A stretch of DNA of 64,000 nucleotides from Candidatus Metaruminococcus caecorum (lineage in GTDB: Bacteria > Bacillota > Clostridia > Oscillospirales > Ruminococcaceae), in NCBI GenBank assembly GCA_904420045.1, contig CAJFTY010000014.1, positions 1 through 64,000 on the forward strand. Direction: 5' to 3'. The translations under genes and the position numbers were made by a program. Positions 8,237 to 16,598 of the stretch are shown piece by piece (the first letter of the stretch is position 1; the number at the start of each line of letters is the position of its first letter). Below the pieces are notes generated by a model. It made no database searches. It saw only the letters and a program-made list of their open reading frames with translations, and was not told the DNA's origin.

Positions 8237-8929
8237 TTAGCTATTCAGTTCAAAGTTGGGGATGCTTCCCAAAATCGGATATTTAAACCGGCTTACCAAA
8301 TCCTGCTCGCTGCGCACCTTTTTGTTGAACAATTCGGAGACAAAGACAATCAGGAGCGCCACAACCAGTCCTACCAGCGCGCCAATCATCCCGTTTTTTA
8401 CATTGTTGGGTGAACTGGGAGAGGCCGCGACAGTGGCCCGGTCGATAATCTCCACCGATCCAGCCTTAACACTCCGGATGATTTCGTCCGGAGCGATGTC
8501 TGCAATGGCGTTGGCGATCTTGGCCGCGTGCTCCGGATTTGAGTTGTTCACCTTGATCTGAAAGACCTCGGTATTGTCCACCGAGGACAAACTAAACATG
8601 CTGCGAAGTTCTTCCGGGCTGTATCCAAGGCCCAGTTGTTCCGCCACAGGCTCCAACACCGTGTTGCTTTTTACCACGATGGAATAGGTCTTGATTAAGT
8701 CAGCGGCATTGGTGCTTCCGTACACGGTGGTGACCTTATTTCCGTTGGCGTCGGTGATGGTGTTTTCCTTGTTGACGATCATGGTCACCGCGGAGGAATA
8801 CTGCGGTGTAATCGCCAGCTTAGAGATCAGAAATACCCCTGCGCCGCCGATGACAAGGCCAAGTACAATCACCCAGATCCGGCTGATCAGCAGCCGTACA
8901 ATATCTTCAATACTAAACGTCTTTTCCAT
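8237..8929 (-). CDS. Wzz/CpsC-type polysaccharide chain-length co-polymerase, orphan
   Basis: 230 residues with one hydrophobic span near the N terminus (IWVIVLGLVIGGAGVFLI) and one near the C terminus (GMIGALVGLVVALLIVF). Between them is an extracytoplasmic loop with the Wzz-type ATVAASPSSPNN segment before the second span. In Gram-positive bacteria such proteins (CpsC, YwqC) partner a cytoplasmic tyrosine kinase and control capsule chain length. No kinase, phosphatase or glycosyltransferase gene is adjacent, which is unusual. The start at 8929 (MEKTFSIEDI) is preferred over 8950 because AGGGGAG sits at the right distance. Family call firm; the partner is unknown. Confidence 0.85.
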   Translation of the reverse strand: MEKTFSIEDIVRLLISRIWVIVLGLVIGGAGVFLISKLAITPQYSSAVTMIVNKENTITDANGNKVTTVYGSTNAADLIKTYSIVVKSNTVLEPVAEQLGLGYSPEELRSMFSLSSVDNTEVFQIKVNNSNPEHAAKIANAIADIAPDEIIRSVKAGSVEIIDRATVAASPSSPNNVKNGMIGALVGLVVALLIVFVSELFNKKVRSEQDLVSRFKYPILGSIPNFELNS

Positions 8930-9100
8930 AATAACTCCCCTGAGATCCACTGAACTTTTTAAGAATCCTGTTTATTATATCCCATTTTTCCTCATAAGGC
9001 AACTTTTTTTCAAAAAAATCAGCTGCCTGCCGGGTATTCCCATCGAATTTACCGGTGAAAAAGTAAATACAAAAATCCCACAGCGGAGTTCTTCACAGGG

Positions 9101-9739
9101 TTAGCGGATCTTTTTAAACACCGATTTCGGCTGCCCGCAGATAGGACACACCCAGTCGTCGGGCAGCTCGTCAAAGGGCACGCCTTCTTTGGCTTCGCTG
9201 TATTCGTATTTGCAGATGGTACAGAGATATACGCCGCCGTCCTCCTGTTCCTGCTGGGCTTTCTGATTATTCAGCTTTTTATCCCGATACTGCTGATAGG
9301 TGATCGCCGGCACATCGGAGACCGTTCTCGCCTCAGTGACCGCGCAGACAAAAATCGTGTGCGTCCCCACGTCCACGGTCTGCTCCACCTCCAGGGTCAG
9401 CACCGCCGACACCCCTTGTGTCAGCAGGGGATTTCCCCGCTGATCCTCGGTGTATTCCACCCCGTCAAATTTATCCTGCTCCCGGCCGCTGGCAAAGCCA
9501 AACCTCCCGATCTGGGACAGGGAAACCTCTTCGCTGAACACCGAAATCCCCATGGTTTTTGACTGCATCACCATGTCATGCGTCAGATTCTTTTTTTCAA
9601 TGACCGCAATGCATTTCAGCGGTTCGTAGGTAACCTGCAGAACCGTGTTAATCACACATCCGTTTTTCCTGCCCTCCCAGGTTGTCGCGGCCAGGAACAG
9701 CCCACAGTTCACTTTATACATCGAAGCATAATCCACCAT
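9101..9739 (-). CDS. high-molecular-weight rubredoxin (flavin reductase-rubredoxin fusion)
   Basis: 212 residues. About 1-150 are a flavin reductase-like FMN-binding domain ([20 protein letters not shown], then [17 protein letters not shown]). About 168-212 are a rubredoxin with four iron ligands in CTIC and CPIC (about 173, 176, 198, 201). In Moorella the homologous Hrb passes electrons from NADH to the flavodiiron protein FprA, which reduces nitric oxide or oxygen. Here no FprA gene is next to it. I start it at ATG 9737-9739 because AAAGG lies 9 nt upstream. It has its own promoter at 9787-9815. Probable role: oxidative or nitrosative stress defence in an anaerobe. Confidence 0.88.
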   Translation of the reverse strand: MVDYASMYKVNCGLFLAATTWEGRKNGCVINTVLQVTYEPLKCIAVIEKKNLTHDMVMQSKTMGISVFSEEVSLSQIGRFGFASGREQDKFDGVEYTEDQRGNPLLTQGVSAVLTLEVEQTVDVGTHTIFVCAVTEARTVSDVPAITYQQYRDKKLNNQKAQQEQEDGGVYLCTICKYEYSEAKEGVPFDELPDDWVCPICGQPKSVFKKIR

Positions 9740-9786
9740 GTTGTTCATCCTTTCTGTTTTTGGTCGGCCTTCCAAATTACGCCAAT

Positions 9787-9815
9787 ATTGTACACGATAA
9801 AACAGCAATTGTAAA
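9787..9815 (-). promoter_or_regulatory. sigma-A promoter of the rubredoxin fusion gene
   Basis: Minus strand TTTACA (9810-9815), 17 bp, TACAAT (9787-9792). Confidence 0.65.
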
Positions 9816-9853
9816 GCGGCAAATCAGGACTGCCGGCTTGTCCACGATAGCCG

Positions 9854-9887
9854 CAAAATAAAAGCGCCGGAGGGGGACTCCCGGCGC
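9854..9887 (-). terminator. intrinsic terminator of mazF
   Basis: Minus strand GCGCCGG and CCGGCGC arms around a 10-nt loop, followed by TTTTATTTT. Confidence 0.75.
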
Positions 9888-9996
9888 GGCTGCGATCCTG
9901 TTCGGTACGCCATGGTATCCGGCTCACGGCCAAGGCCGCGGTCCGTCAACCCGTGTAAACGATTGCTTTCTTCCGGCGCTGTATGGGAACACACCG

Positions 9997-10347
9997 TTAT
10001 TCCGCGTGAAGCCCAAAGCTGATGGACAATGCGGAGTCAATCTGGTTCATACTTCCGTCGTCCAGCCGTCCCATCTTTTCTTTTAAACGCCGTTTGTCAA
10101 TGGTGCGGATTTGTTCCAGCAGCACCACCGAATTTCGCGCCAAGCCGCACTGCTGCGCTTCGATTTCAATGTGGGTGGGAAGCTTCGCCTTTTCCTTTTG
10201 GCTGGTAATCGCCGCCGCAATGACGGTTGGACTGTATCGATTTCCCACATCGTTTTGAACAATGAGCACTGGGCGAACACCGCCCTGCTCTGAACCCACT
10301 ACCGGACTTAGATCCGCGTAGTAAATTTCTCCCCTTCTGACAGACAC
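9997..10347 (-). CDS. mazF: MazF/PemK-family mRNA endoribonuclease (EndoA-like)
   Basis: With the GTG start at 10345-10347 the protein is 116 residues, exactly the length of Bacillus subtilis EndoA, and opens [20 protein letters not shown]. Family motifs: [24 protein letters not shown] and the conserved [12 protein letters not shown]. The RGEIYYADL strand and the catalytic Arg/Thr region are intact, so the enzyme should cleave single-stranded RNA at a short motif such as UACAU. AAGGAG lies 10 nt before this GTG. No antitoxin gene (MazE/EndoAI) is visible upstream; that space is filled by repeats. The gene ends at its own terminator. Confidence 0.93.
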   Translation of the reverse strand: MSVRRGEIYYADLSPVVGSEQGGVRPVLIVQNDVGNRYSPTVIAAAITSQKEKAKLPTHIEIEAQQCGLARNSVVLLEQIRTIDKRRLKEKMGRLDDGSMNQIDSALSISFGLHAE

Positions 10348-10402
10348 ACTGTCCACGCTCCTTATCCAAGTTGATCTTATCCATAGTTTGGCCGGGTTTT
10401 GA

Positions 10403-10417
10403 GAATGATAATCATTC
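10403..10417. promoter_or_regulatory. Fur-box-like palindrome upstream of mazF
   Basis: GAATGATAATCATTC is a perfect 7-1-7 inverted repeat and shares the AATGATAATCATT core with the classical ferric uptake regulator box. It lies about 55 bp upstream of the mazF start codon. Regulation by a Fur/Zur/PerR protein is inference. Confidence 0.4.
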
Positions 10418-10420
10418 CGC

Positions 10421-10450
10421 CGCAAAATTTTGGGGAGCAAAAATTTTGCG
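10421..10450. repeat. AT-rich inverted repeat
   Basis: CGCAAAATTTT (10421-10431) and AAAATTTTGCG (10440-10450) are perfect inverted copies around an 8-nt loop. It lies between the Fur-like palindrome and the tandem 116-bp repeat; role unknown. Confidence 0.5.
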
Positions 10451-10505
10451 CCCCGGCCTTTGTCTATACCATCCTATTAACCGTGTGGAGGTTTTGACAG
10501 TCCGT

Positions 10506-10742
10506 AAAAAACAGCCGCTTTGCGCCTGTTTTTCGATTCATTCTACTTGTCCCGCCGTCTCGCCCCGTTGGAGCAACCGCCGGCGATGGACGTTTTTATT
10601 GCCTCGCTGTCGCTCGGCAATAAAAAACAGCCGCTTTGCGCCTGTTTTTCAATCCATTCTACTTGTCCCGCCGTCTCGCCCCGTTGGGGCAACCGCCGGC
10701 GATGGACGTTTTTATTGCCTCGCTGTCGCTCGGCAATAAAAA
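10506..10742. repeat. tandem direct repeat, two 116-bp units plus a partial end
   Basis: Two near-identical 116-bp units (starting about 10506 and 10622) follow head to tail with only a few substitutions (for example GGAGCAA versus GGGGCAA). Each unit contains two hairpins: AAAAACAGCCGC with its CTGTTTTT partner, and TTTTTATTGCC with GGCAATAAAAA. On the minus strand both have T-runs and resemble terminators. The array lies directly downstream of the 97-aa gene on the minus strand, beyond that gene's own terminator. Confidence 0.85.
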
Positions 10743-10770
10743 ACGGCGCCGTAAACTCATACAGCGCCGT
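10735..10770 (-). terminator. intrinsic terminator of the 97-aa gene
   Basis: Minus strand ACGGCGC and GCGCCGT arms followed by TTTTTTATT. It merges with the first hairpin of the tandem repeat array. Confidence 0.8.
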
Positions 10771-10786
10771 ACAACTACGATGAACT

Positions 10787-11080
10787 TTATTCCCCGGACT
10801 CGCCCAGCGCCCGGTCCAGCCAGATTGAGGCCAGGTCGATGGCCTGATACAAGCCAGTCTTTTCGCTTTTTTTGACCACCATTTCCATTGGGCTCACGGT
10901 GGGATCGGTGTTGAGCATCTGGATCGTCACCTTGTCCGCCAGGGTTAGATCGTCCTTTTCCCGGGTGCTGACCACCTGAATCATCACCACATAGGGATCA
11001 TACATGTTGCCGTAATAAAGGGTGCTCCCGCTGCGCACCAGCGGCCGGCCCTTGTATTCAAAGAATTTTGTCTGCGCCAT
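10787..11080 (-). CDS. conserved hypothetical cytoplasmic protein, 97 aa
   Basis: Starts MAQTKFFEYKGRPLVRSG and has no signal peptide or membrane span. It is rich in beta-strand-like segments (TLYYGNMYDPYVVMIQVVST, KVTIQMLNTD) and ends in an acidic stretch (LDRALGESGE). I recognise it only as the kind of small protein conserved in clostridial genomes, with no assigned function. The ATG at 11078-11080 follows an AAAGGA site. The gene is followed by a strong terminator and the 116-bp tandem repeats. Neighbours give no clear hint of its role. Confidence 0.7.
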   Translation of the reverse strand: MAQTKFFEYKGRPLVRSGSTLYYGNMYDPYVVMIQVVSTREKDDLTLADKVTIQMLNTDPTVSPMEMVVKKSEKTGLYQAIDLASIWLDRALGESGE

Positions 11081-11217
11081 CAATCGTCACCATTCCTTTC
11101 GAAAGAGGATGTGGGGCCCTGCAAAAAAACGCCGTCCCGCGCGCATTTTGCGAAATCTTTCTTTTTACAATGTGTATATTGTACCATATGTTTCTGGTTT
11201 TGTAAACCTTCCCAGCA

Positions 11218-12102
11218 CTATTCGATTTTCTCCGCAGAAAATTCCGCAAGCGTTCCACGCTCAGGCACAAATCCTTCGGAGGTGTTTTCTCCCTGTACCA
11301 ATACCTCCTTGACCTTGTCCTGCGAACTGGCGGCCGCCTCCAGCGCCTCCACCCGGAAGGAATAGTCGTACCGGGTCACATCGGTGTCCACCCGGTTAAT
11401 CATGGCGTCAAACAGCGACTCGCTGGCTTTGACTGCCCGAGAGGTCAAATGCTGGTCGATAAACGCGCCTAAAATCTGGGTTTGCAGATGCACTTGATCC
11501 AGCTCGTCCGTTCCGGGCGCCGCAAACAATTCGTACGCACGCTTTCCATCCAGCAGCTGTTTGCCGGCGGAGGGCGGACTCAAATTTTCCTGAACACGAA
11601 ACGCCGCGTCATAGGGCGGCGCAAACTCCACGCCGCCCAGCAGGTCAAACAGGGTGCAAAAGGCGCTCATGCTCACCCGGACATAGCGGTTGATGTACAC
11701 GCCATAGGCGTTTTGCACCGCCTCTTCCGCCATCTGGGCTCCACCGTAATCATAAAATCCCGTCAGGGTATCCGTCTTGATGTTTACCGTGGCCAGTGTT
11801 TCCGGCGGAAGCGCGCTGACATAAATTTTTCGGCCGGGAGCATCCAACCGGATCAGTGCGAACGCGGCTGCCGGATCGCCTCGTTCCCTGCACCCAATGG
11901 CCAGCACCGTGATGGATTGCTGCTCGTCCGGAATATATGCAGGCTCGCTTGCGGCCTTGCTGGAGGTCTCCGACAGGTTGCCCATTGTCCCGCCCCACAT
12001 CAAAACCGCTCCCACAGACAGCGAAAATATTGTGACCGCCGCTGTAAAGGAGATGAGAAACATCACCCATGCTTTTTTTCGCGGCTTGCGTTTTGACTGC
12101 AA
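11218..12102 (-). CDS. LytR-CpsA-Psr (LCP)-like membrane-anchored protein
   Basis: About 294 residues: a basic N terminus (QSKRKPRKK), one membrane span (VMFLISFTAAVTIFSLSVGA), then an extracytoplasmic domain with LCP-like segments: SITVLAIGCRERGDPAAAFALIRLD, IYVSALPPETLA, VYINRYVRVSMSAFCTLFDLLGGVEF and KQLLDGKRAYEL. LCP enzymes attach anionic glycopolymers to peptidoglycan. The usual DS/R pattern around the first motif is weak here, so activity is uncertain and it may be a divergent member. Start choice: TTG at 12100-12102 has AAAGGGG 7 nt upstream; the longer GTG start at 12144 lacks a ribosome site. A weak promoter (TTGACT, 19 bp, TATACT) lies at 12188-12218. Confidence 0.7.
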   Translation of the reverse strand: MQSKRKPRKKAWVMFLISFTAAVTIFSLSVGAVLMWGGTMGNLSETSSKAASEPAYIPDEQQSITVLAIGCRERGDPAAAFALIRLDAPGRKIYVSALPPETLATVNIKTDTLTGFYDYGGAQMAEEAVQNAYGVYINRYVRVSMSAFCTLFDLLGGVEFAPPYDAAFRVQENLSPPSAGKQLLDGKRAYELFAAPGTDELDQVHLQTQILGAFIDQHLTSRAVKASESLFDAMINRVDTDVTRYDYSFRVEALEAAASSQDKVKEVLVQGENTSEGFVPERGTLAEFSAEKIE

Positions 12103-12274
12103 ATCAGCTACCCCTTTTCTGTCCTTTGTATTCCCGGGTTTCACAGGTCAGGCCGCTGCTGCGATCATCAGCCAGCCATTGTTAAATAGTATAGACAAAG
12201 GGAACGTTCTTTAGTCAATTCGCTGTTTTTCCAAATTTGCAATCGTTTTGCAGTCTTTCCGCACCGGTTATGCC

Positions 12275-12303
12275 TTGCTTTCCAATCCCACACATGCTAT
12301 ACT
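12275..12303 (+). promoter_or_regulatory. sigma-A promoter of the 440-aa exported protein gene
   Basis: TTGCTT (12275-12280), 17 bp, TATACT (12298-12303). It gives a leader of about 180 nt before the GTG start. Confidence 0.6.
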
Positions 12304-12362
12304 TTGAATACAATTTTATCAACAACCGTATTTCGTTTTTCCCGTACCTACATCCGGGAGGG

Positions 12363-12415
12363 CGCTTGACAATCGCTTGGCTACGGTTACATGCGCGCAA
12401 GCGGTTGTTCAAGCG
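12363..12415 (+). promoter_or_regulatory. long imperfect hairpin in the leader of the exported protein gene
   Basis: CGCTTGACAATCGCTTG (12363-12379) pairs with CAAGCGGTTGTTCAAGCG (12398-12415) with one bulge. No T-run follows, so it is not a terminator. It may be an mRNA structure or a protein-binding palindrome. A smaller hairpin, CCTGCC/GGCAGG, follows at about 12440-12457. The rest of the 12145-12493 gap shows nothing else. Confidence 0.45.
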
Positions 12416-12493
12416 ATGCACGAATGTGAAATTGGTTCCCCTGCCGCTTCAGGCAGGACCTGAAAATCAACTGAACTACGAAGGGGGGATTGC

Positions 12494-13816
12494 GTGACAA
12501 AGCGCACACAACTCATCATCCTGCTTATCGTTGGCGCTTCCCTGATCGGCATGGGGATCGCCGCTTCTTTTCTGTCGCAGCATTCCAGCGGCAGCGAACA
12601 AAAGCTGTCCACCCAAGGCCAGTCTCCGTCTGCCGCTCTGGACGAGGTGATCCTTCCGGAGGCTGCGGAAGCAGCGCCAAAAAACGCTTCGCAAAACACC
12701 ACCAACGACCTGTATTCTGCGGATGTTTCAGTGGACGGGGTTTCGACGCTGTATGAATACGCCTCGAAAGGGAGTTTGGACGCTCAGCAATATCCGAAGA
12801 TCCGGCAAGCCGTGGGAACGGATTCCATGCCCTATACCATTGATATCAAACTGCCAAAACTGACGGCGGTATCCTCCGACGCCAAGGCTGCCAACGAGGA
12901 GATCGCGGAGAACTTTGGTTCCGTGATCCGTTTGCCGAACGACCAGGCCCTCCTGCTTGACCAAGACGCTCCGGTGGTTCAGCGGTATTTTGTACGGTAT
13001 TTTGTGGCGCAAACGTCTCAAACCGTCTCGGTGGTGGTATGCAGTACGATCCTTTCTCCCGCCGCCGAAGTCAAAGAAGATTGCTCGGTCTATAATTTTG
13101 AAAAAAACAGCTGGCGCCGGATCTCCCCGCAGGAGCTTTTTCAGTTAAATGGGCTGGACTCCCAGCTTGCAGCAAAAATGTACGAGCAAAAAAACAAGGC
13201 ACCCAATTTAAAAAATCCCAAATGCCCGGATTACTACATCGATGGCAACGATGTCTGGGGTCTGTTTCCACAAGAAAACGGTGTCAGCCGGATCAAGCTC
13301 ACCACCGACCAGGAATCGGATGAACAGTATTTATCCGTTTTGGACGCATTGATTCAACGGCACACCTACCTGACCGACCATCTGTTTTCCAGCCGAGATC
13401 TGATTCAAGTCCCCGCCGGGATGAATTTTGACCCCAATCAGTTTTATCCGGTGACGGCACCGGAATTTTCCAGCATTTCGGCGTTTCGGGAATATGTCGA
13501 CGAGACCTACTTTCCAGGCATAAATGGGTATTTTCCGCTGACATCCTATCTGCGTTCCCTGAAGGGGAACAATCCGCCGATGTACGAGAAGGACGGCAAA
13601 CTTTATATATGCAAATCGCGTTCTCCCCGGTACGCGGACAACGCGAACCTGGATTTTACCGACTACTCAGCGAAAATACTGGACTTTATCGACGACAGCG
13701 TGTATTTCAGCGTCTCTTTGTATCAGAAAAACGATGGAAAAAGGACGCTGGTAACCAAACAGATCGTCATCACCTACCAAGACGGCTCTTGGAAAATCAG
13801 CTCGATCATCGGGTAG
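12494..13816 (+). CDS. exported protein of unknown function, 440 aa
   Basis: The GTG start is preceded by GAAGGGGGG. The N terminus has a short basic end and one hydrophobic segment (LIILLIVGASLIGMGIAASF), acting as a signal anchor or signal peptide; there is no lipobox cysteine at the right place. A Ser/Ala-rich linker follows. The middle part is unlike anything I recognise. The last ~110 residues (from about SSISAFREYVDETYF, with KDGKLYICKSR and a VTKQIVITYQDGSWKISSI end) have the strand pattern of small extracellular NTF2-like or IseA-type domains; this is a guess. It is flanked by its own promoter and a terminator, so it is monocistronic. Likely an envelope or stress protein. Confidence 0.65.
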   Translation: MTKRTQLIILLIVGASLIGMGIAASFLSQHSSGSEQKLSTQGQSPSAALDEVILPEAAEAAPKNASQNTTNDLYSADVSVDGVSTLYEYASKGSLDAQQYPKIRQAVGTDSMPYTIDIKLPKLTAVSSDAKAANEEIAENFGSVIRLPNDQALLLDQDAPVVQRYFVRYFVAQTSQTVSVVVCSTILSPAAEVKEDCSVYNFEKNSWRRISPQELFQLNGLDSQLAAKMYEQKNKAPNLKNPKCPDYYIDGNDVWGLFPQENGVSRIKLTTDQESDEQYLSVLDALIQRHTYLTDHLFSSRDLIQVPAGMNFDPNQFYPVTAPEFSSISAFREYVDETYFPGINGYFPLTSYLRSLKGNNPPMYEKDGKLYICKSRSPRYADNANLDFTDYSAKILDFIDDSVYFSVSLYQKNDGKRTLVTKQIVITYQDGSWKISSIIG

Positions 13817-13865
13817 CCCGCATTTTCCGCCGCTAAAGGCTGCGGGGTACATCTCCCCTACAAAT

Positions 13866-13897
13866 AAAAAAGGGCCCGCAAAAGCGGGTCCTTTTTT
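13866..13897. terminator. bidirectional intrinsic terminator
   Basis: AAAAAAGGGCCCGC and GCGGGTCCTTTTTT around AAAA. It serves the convergent genes on both sides. Confidence 0.85.
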
Positions 13898-13928
13898 ATT
13901 ATCATCTGCACATGCTTATACCGGGCTG

Positions 13929-14198
13929 CTATTCAGCCGCAGGATCGAGCTGTTCATCCTTTTCATCCTCGGGCTCCACGCCAGCGGTTTCGTCGATTTT
14001 GGAAGCATCCTGGGCATACTCGTCCTCATAAAAGTCGTCGTCCTGATCGTCATCGTCGTCAAAATAGACGCTGTCGTCAAAATCCAGGTCATCTTTTAAG
14101 CGTTTTCCTTTTTTGCGGAAAAAAGCAGCGGCCACCGCAAGAATTCCGATCAAGGCAGCCAGAGCGGCAAGCAGGGATACCCACACCTTTTTTTTCAT
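13929..14198 (-). CDS. small membrane protein with acidic cytoplasmic tail, 89 aa
   Basis: MKKKVWVSL opens one hydrophobic span (about 5-27), then a short basic patch (RKKGKRLK) and a very acidic tail with a run of Asp/Glu (DDDDDQDDDFYEDE). The positive patch next to the span suggests the acidic tail is cytoplasmic. AAGGAG before the ATG at 14196-14198 decides the start. No family recognised. It lies directly downstream of rsmE on the same strand with a 67-bp gap, and may be co-transcribed. Confidence 0.65.
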   Translation of the reverse strand: MKKKVWVSLLAALAALIGILAVAAAFFRKKGKRLKDDLDFDDSVYFDDDDDQDDDFYEDEYAQDASKIDETAGVEPEDEKDEQLDPAAE

Positions 14199-14265
14199 AA
14201 GAATCACTCCTTATCTCTTTCGTTTATTATATACCCGCACCTGATAATTTACAATAGATATTCTG

Positions 14266-14988
14266 TTAAAGTTCACCGACAATATGCATCAGAATGGAAA
14301 GGGCACACAGCGGCGCCGTTTCGCACCGCAATATACGGGATCCAAGCGTTGCCAGCAAAACTCCTTTTTGCTCTGCAAATTGCGCTTCCTCCTGAGAAAA
14401 ACCTCCTTCGCTGCCCACAAAAAAGGAGATTTGGCGGGTCTGAGGTGAAACCAGGTCTGCCAGCTTGGCGCCTCCGCGTTCATAAAACAAAATCGTCTGC
14501 CCATGGTTTACGGCCAGCTCCACCGCCTTGGAAAAGGGCAGCATGTCCTCCACCTGGGGAATTTTTCCCCTGCCGCACTGTTTCGCTGCTTCCAACGCAA
14601 TTTTTTGATAGCGCTCACGTTTTTTCTGAGCTGCTTTGAAGTCCGGACGGGAAATACACCGCTCGGTGAGAACTGGTACAATTTTGGAAACGCCAAGCTC
14701 CACGGCCTTTTGCACAATAAGCTCCATTTTATCCGACTTGGGAACTGCCTGGTACAGCACTGCCTCCAGCGCCGGTTCTCCCCGGCTGGGCTCACTGGAC
14801 AAGACTGAAAGCTCCACCTGATCCTCCCGGATTGAGGTCAACGCACAATGATAGTCCGTTCCCCTGCCGTCGCACAGAATGACCGGCTCACCCACCTTCA
14901 TCCGCAGGGATTTTGCAATGTGCCGGGCATCCTCCCCGGTGACGGCCGCATAGTCCCCCTCGACGGTATTCACAAAAAAACGCGGCAA
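14266..14988 (-). CDS. rsmE: 16S rRNA (uracil1498-N3)-methyltransferase
   Basis: 240 residues from the TTG at 14986-14988 (MPRFFVN), which has GAGGTG upstream at the right distance. Family marks: N-terminal PUA-like domain with DARHIAKSLRMKVGE, then the SPOUT fold with QAVPKSDKMELIVQKAVELG, ERCISRP, EAAKQCGRGKIP and the knot motifs FFVGSEGGFS and LGSRILRCETAPLCAL. It methylates U1498 in helix 44 of 16S rRNA. In many Firmicutes rsmE follows prmA; prmA is not here. Confidence 0.96.
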   Translation of the reverse strand: MPRFFVNTVEGDYAAVTGEDARHIAKSLRMKVGEPVILCDGRGTDYHCALTSIREDQVELSVLSSEPSRGEPALEAVLYQAVPKSDKMELIVQKAVELGVSKIVPVLTERCISRPDFKAAQKKRERYQKIALEAAKQCGRGKIPQVEDMLPFSKAVELAVNHGQTILFYERGGAKLADLVSPQTRQISFFVGSEGGFSQEEAQFAEQKGVLLATLGSRILRCETAPLCALSILMHIVGEL

Positions 14989-15006
14989 GTTTCGTTCACC
15001 TCTCAC

Positions 15007-15250
15007 GTATTACAATTTGTATAATTTATTATTTATATTACTATTTAAGTGCAAATTGCAGATCATCCTTTTCTCCACATATGTTAAAATGACAGCGCAA
15101 ATGGCAGAATTGGCCATTCTGCACGAAGCAAATCAAAGATTTGCGTATGTGCATGGACATATGTCAAGTATAATAGCTACTTGCAACTATTATACCATAA
15201 AGATTAGCAAGCGTCCATTGTAGAAGGTTTTTTCCAAACAACCCCAAGTA
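15007..15250. other. AT-rich intergenic region upstream of rsmE
   Basis: No gene is convincing. Short palindromes occur: AGAATTGGCCATTCT at about 15107-15121 and CAAATCAAAGATTTG at about 15128-15142, and GACATATGTC near 15158. A minus-strand TATAAT (about 15189-15194) may belong to an rsmE promoter with a weak -35. Confidence 0.4.
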
Positions 15251-15253
15251 AAA

Positions 15254-15286
15254 AAAACAGCCGAGACATTCGTCTCGGCTGTTTTT
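15254..15286 (-). terminator. intrinsic terminator of tuf
   Basis: AAAACAGCCGAGAC and GTCTCGGCTGTTTT around ATTC, with A and T runs outside. It closes the str cluster. Confidence 0.9.
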
Positions 15287-15300
15287 ATAAATCATTGAGA

Positions 15301-16500
15301 TTATTCAAAAATCTTGGTGACAACGCCCGAACCAACGGTACGGCCGCCTTCACGGATAGCGAAGCGCAGACCTTCTTCAATGGCGATGGGGGTAATCAGC
15401 TCAACGCTCATTTTGACGTTATCGCCAGGCATGCACATTTCCACGCCGTCTTCCAGGGTGATGACGCCGGTAACGTCAGTGGTTCTGAAATAGAACTGAG
15501 GTCTGTAGTTGTTCATGAAAGGAGTGTGGCGTCCGCCTTCCTCTTTTTTCAGAACATAGACCTGACCCTCGAATTTGGTGTGAGGATGGATGGAGCCGGG
15601 TTTGCACAGAACCTGACCGCGCTCGATCTCGTCTCTCTGGATACCACGGAGCAGGGCGCCGATGTTGTCGCCAGCCTCTGCGTAGTCCAGAATTTTCCGG
15701 AACATTTCGATACCGGTAACAACGGTTTTGCCCTTCTCGTCTTTCAGACCAACGATCTCGACTTCGTCGCCGGTGTTCAGCTGGCCTCTCTCCACTCTGC
15801 CGGTGGCGACGGTGCCGCGGCCGGTGATGGTGAAGACGTCCTCAACAGGCATCAGGAAAGGCAGGTCCGCTTTTCTCTCGGGGGTGGGGATATAGCTGTC
15901 GACCGCATCCATGAGCTCAAGGATCGGCGCGTAAGCGGGATCATTGATATCATCGGGAGCTTCCAGCGCTTTCAGAGCGGAGCCTTTGATGATCGGAATG
16001 TCATCGCCGGGGAACTCGTATTTGTTCAGGGTGTCGCGGATTTCCATTTCGACGAGCTCCAGGTACTCTTCGTCGTCAACCTGATCCGCTTTGTTCATGA
16101 ACACCACGATGTAGGGCACGCCAACCTGACGAGCCAGCAGCAGGTGCTCTTTGGTCTGAGCCATGGGGCCGTCGGTGGCAGCGACAACCAGGATCGCGCC
16201 GTCCATCTGAGCAGCACCGGTGATCATGTTTTTAACATAGTCGGCGTGCCCGGGGCAGTCCACATGAGCGTAGTGACGTTTGTCAGTCTCGTACTCAACG
16301 TGAGCGGTGTTGATGGTGATTCCACGCTCTCTCTCTTCGGGAGCCTTGTCGATCATGTCGTACGCAGTGTACTCTGCGTCGCCTTTCAGGCCCAAAGTTT
16401 TGGTGATCGCAGCAGTCAGAGTGGTTTTACCATGGTCAACGTGACCAATGGTACCAATGTTCACATGGGGTTTGTTTCTTTCGAATTTAGCTTTCGCCAT
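15301..16500 (-). CDS. tuf: translation elongation factor Tu
   Basis: 399 residues, normal length. The GTPase domain has GHVDHGKTT near the start, the [20 protein letters not shown] switch II region and NKAD; domains II and III follow, with RTTDVTG and a VVTKIFE C terminus. It delivers aminoacyl-tRNA to the ribosome A site in the cytoplasm. AGGAGG precedes the ATG. It is last in the rpsL-rpsG-fusA-tuf order, and a separate promoter in the fusA-tuf gap (16556-16584) should give it extra expression. Confidence 0.99.
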   Translation of the reverse strand: MAKAKFERNKPHVNIGTIGHVDHGKTTLTAAITKTLGLKGDAEYTAYDMIDKAPEERERGITINTAHVEYETDKRHYAHVDCPGHADYVKNMITGAAQMDGAILVVAATDGPMAQTKEHLLLARQVGVPYIVVFMNKADQVDDEEYLELVEMEIRDTLNKYEFPGDDIPIIKGSALKALEAPDDINDPAYAPILELMDAVDSYIPTPERKADLPFLMPVEDVFTITGRGTVATGRVERGQLNTGDEVEIVGLKDEKGKTVVTGIEMFRKILDYAEAGDNIGALLRGIQRDEIERGQVLCKPGSIHPHTKFEGQVYVLKKEEGGRHTPFMNNYRPQFYFRTTDVTGVITLEDGVEMCMPGDNVKMSVELITPIAIEEGLRFAIREGGRTVGSGVVTKIFE

Positions 16501-16555
16501 TGGAAGTTTCCTCCTTTTATTTTAAAAATGATTCCTAGCCAAAGATTACTAGTCT

Positions 16556-16584
16556 ATTCTAACAAGGAACGCTGGAAAATTCAA
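16556..16584 (-). promoter_or_regulatory. internal sigma-A promoter of tuf
   Basis: Minus strand TTGAAT (16579-16584), 17 bp, TAGAAT (16556-16561), in the 98-bp gap between fusA and tuf. Confidence 0.7.
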
Positions 16585-16598
16585 GCGTTTTGCCCGAA

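Noticed and set aside
10520-10783. Plus-strand frames across the 116-bp tandem repeat
   Set aside because: They only translate the repeat twice; no ribosome site, and hairpins with T-runs explain the sequence better.
15017-15223. 68-codon frame in the rsmE upstream gap
   Set aside because: AT-rich with no ribosome site; covers short palindromes and the probable rsmE promoter.
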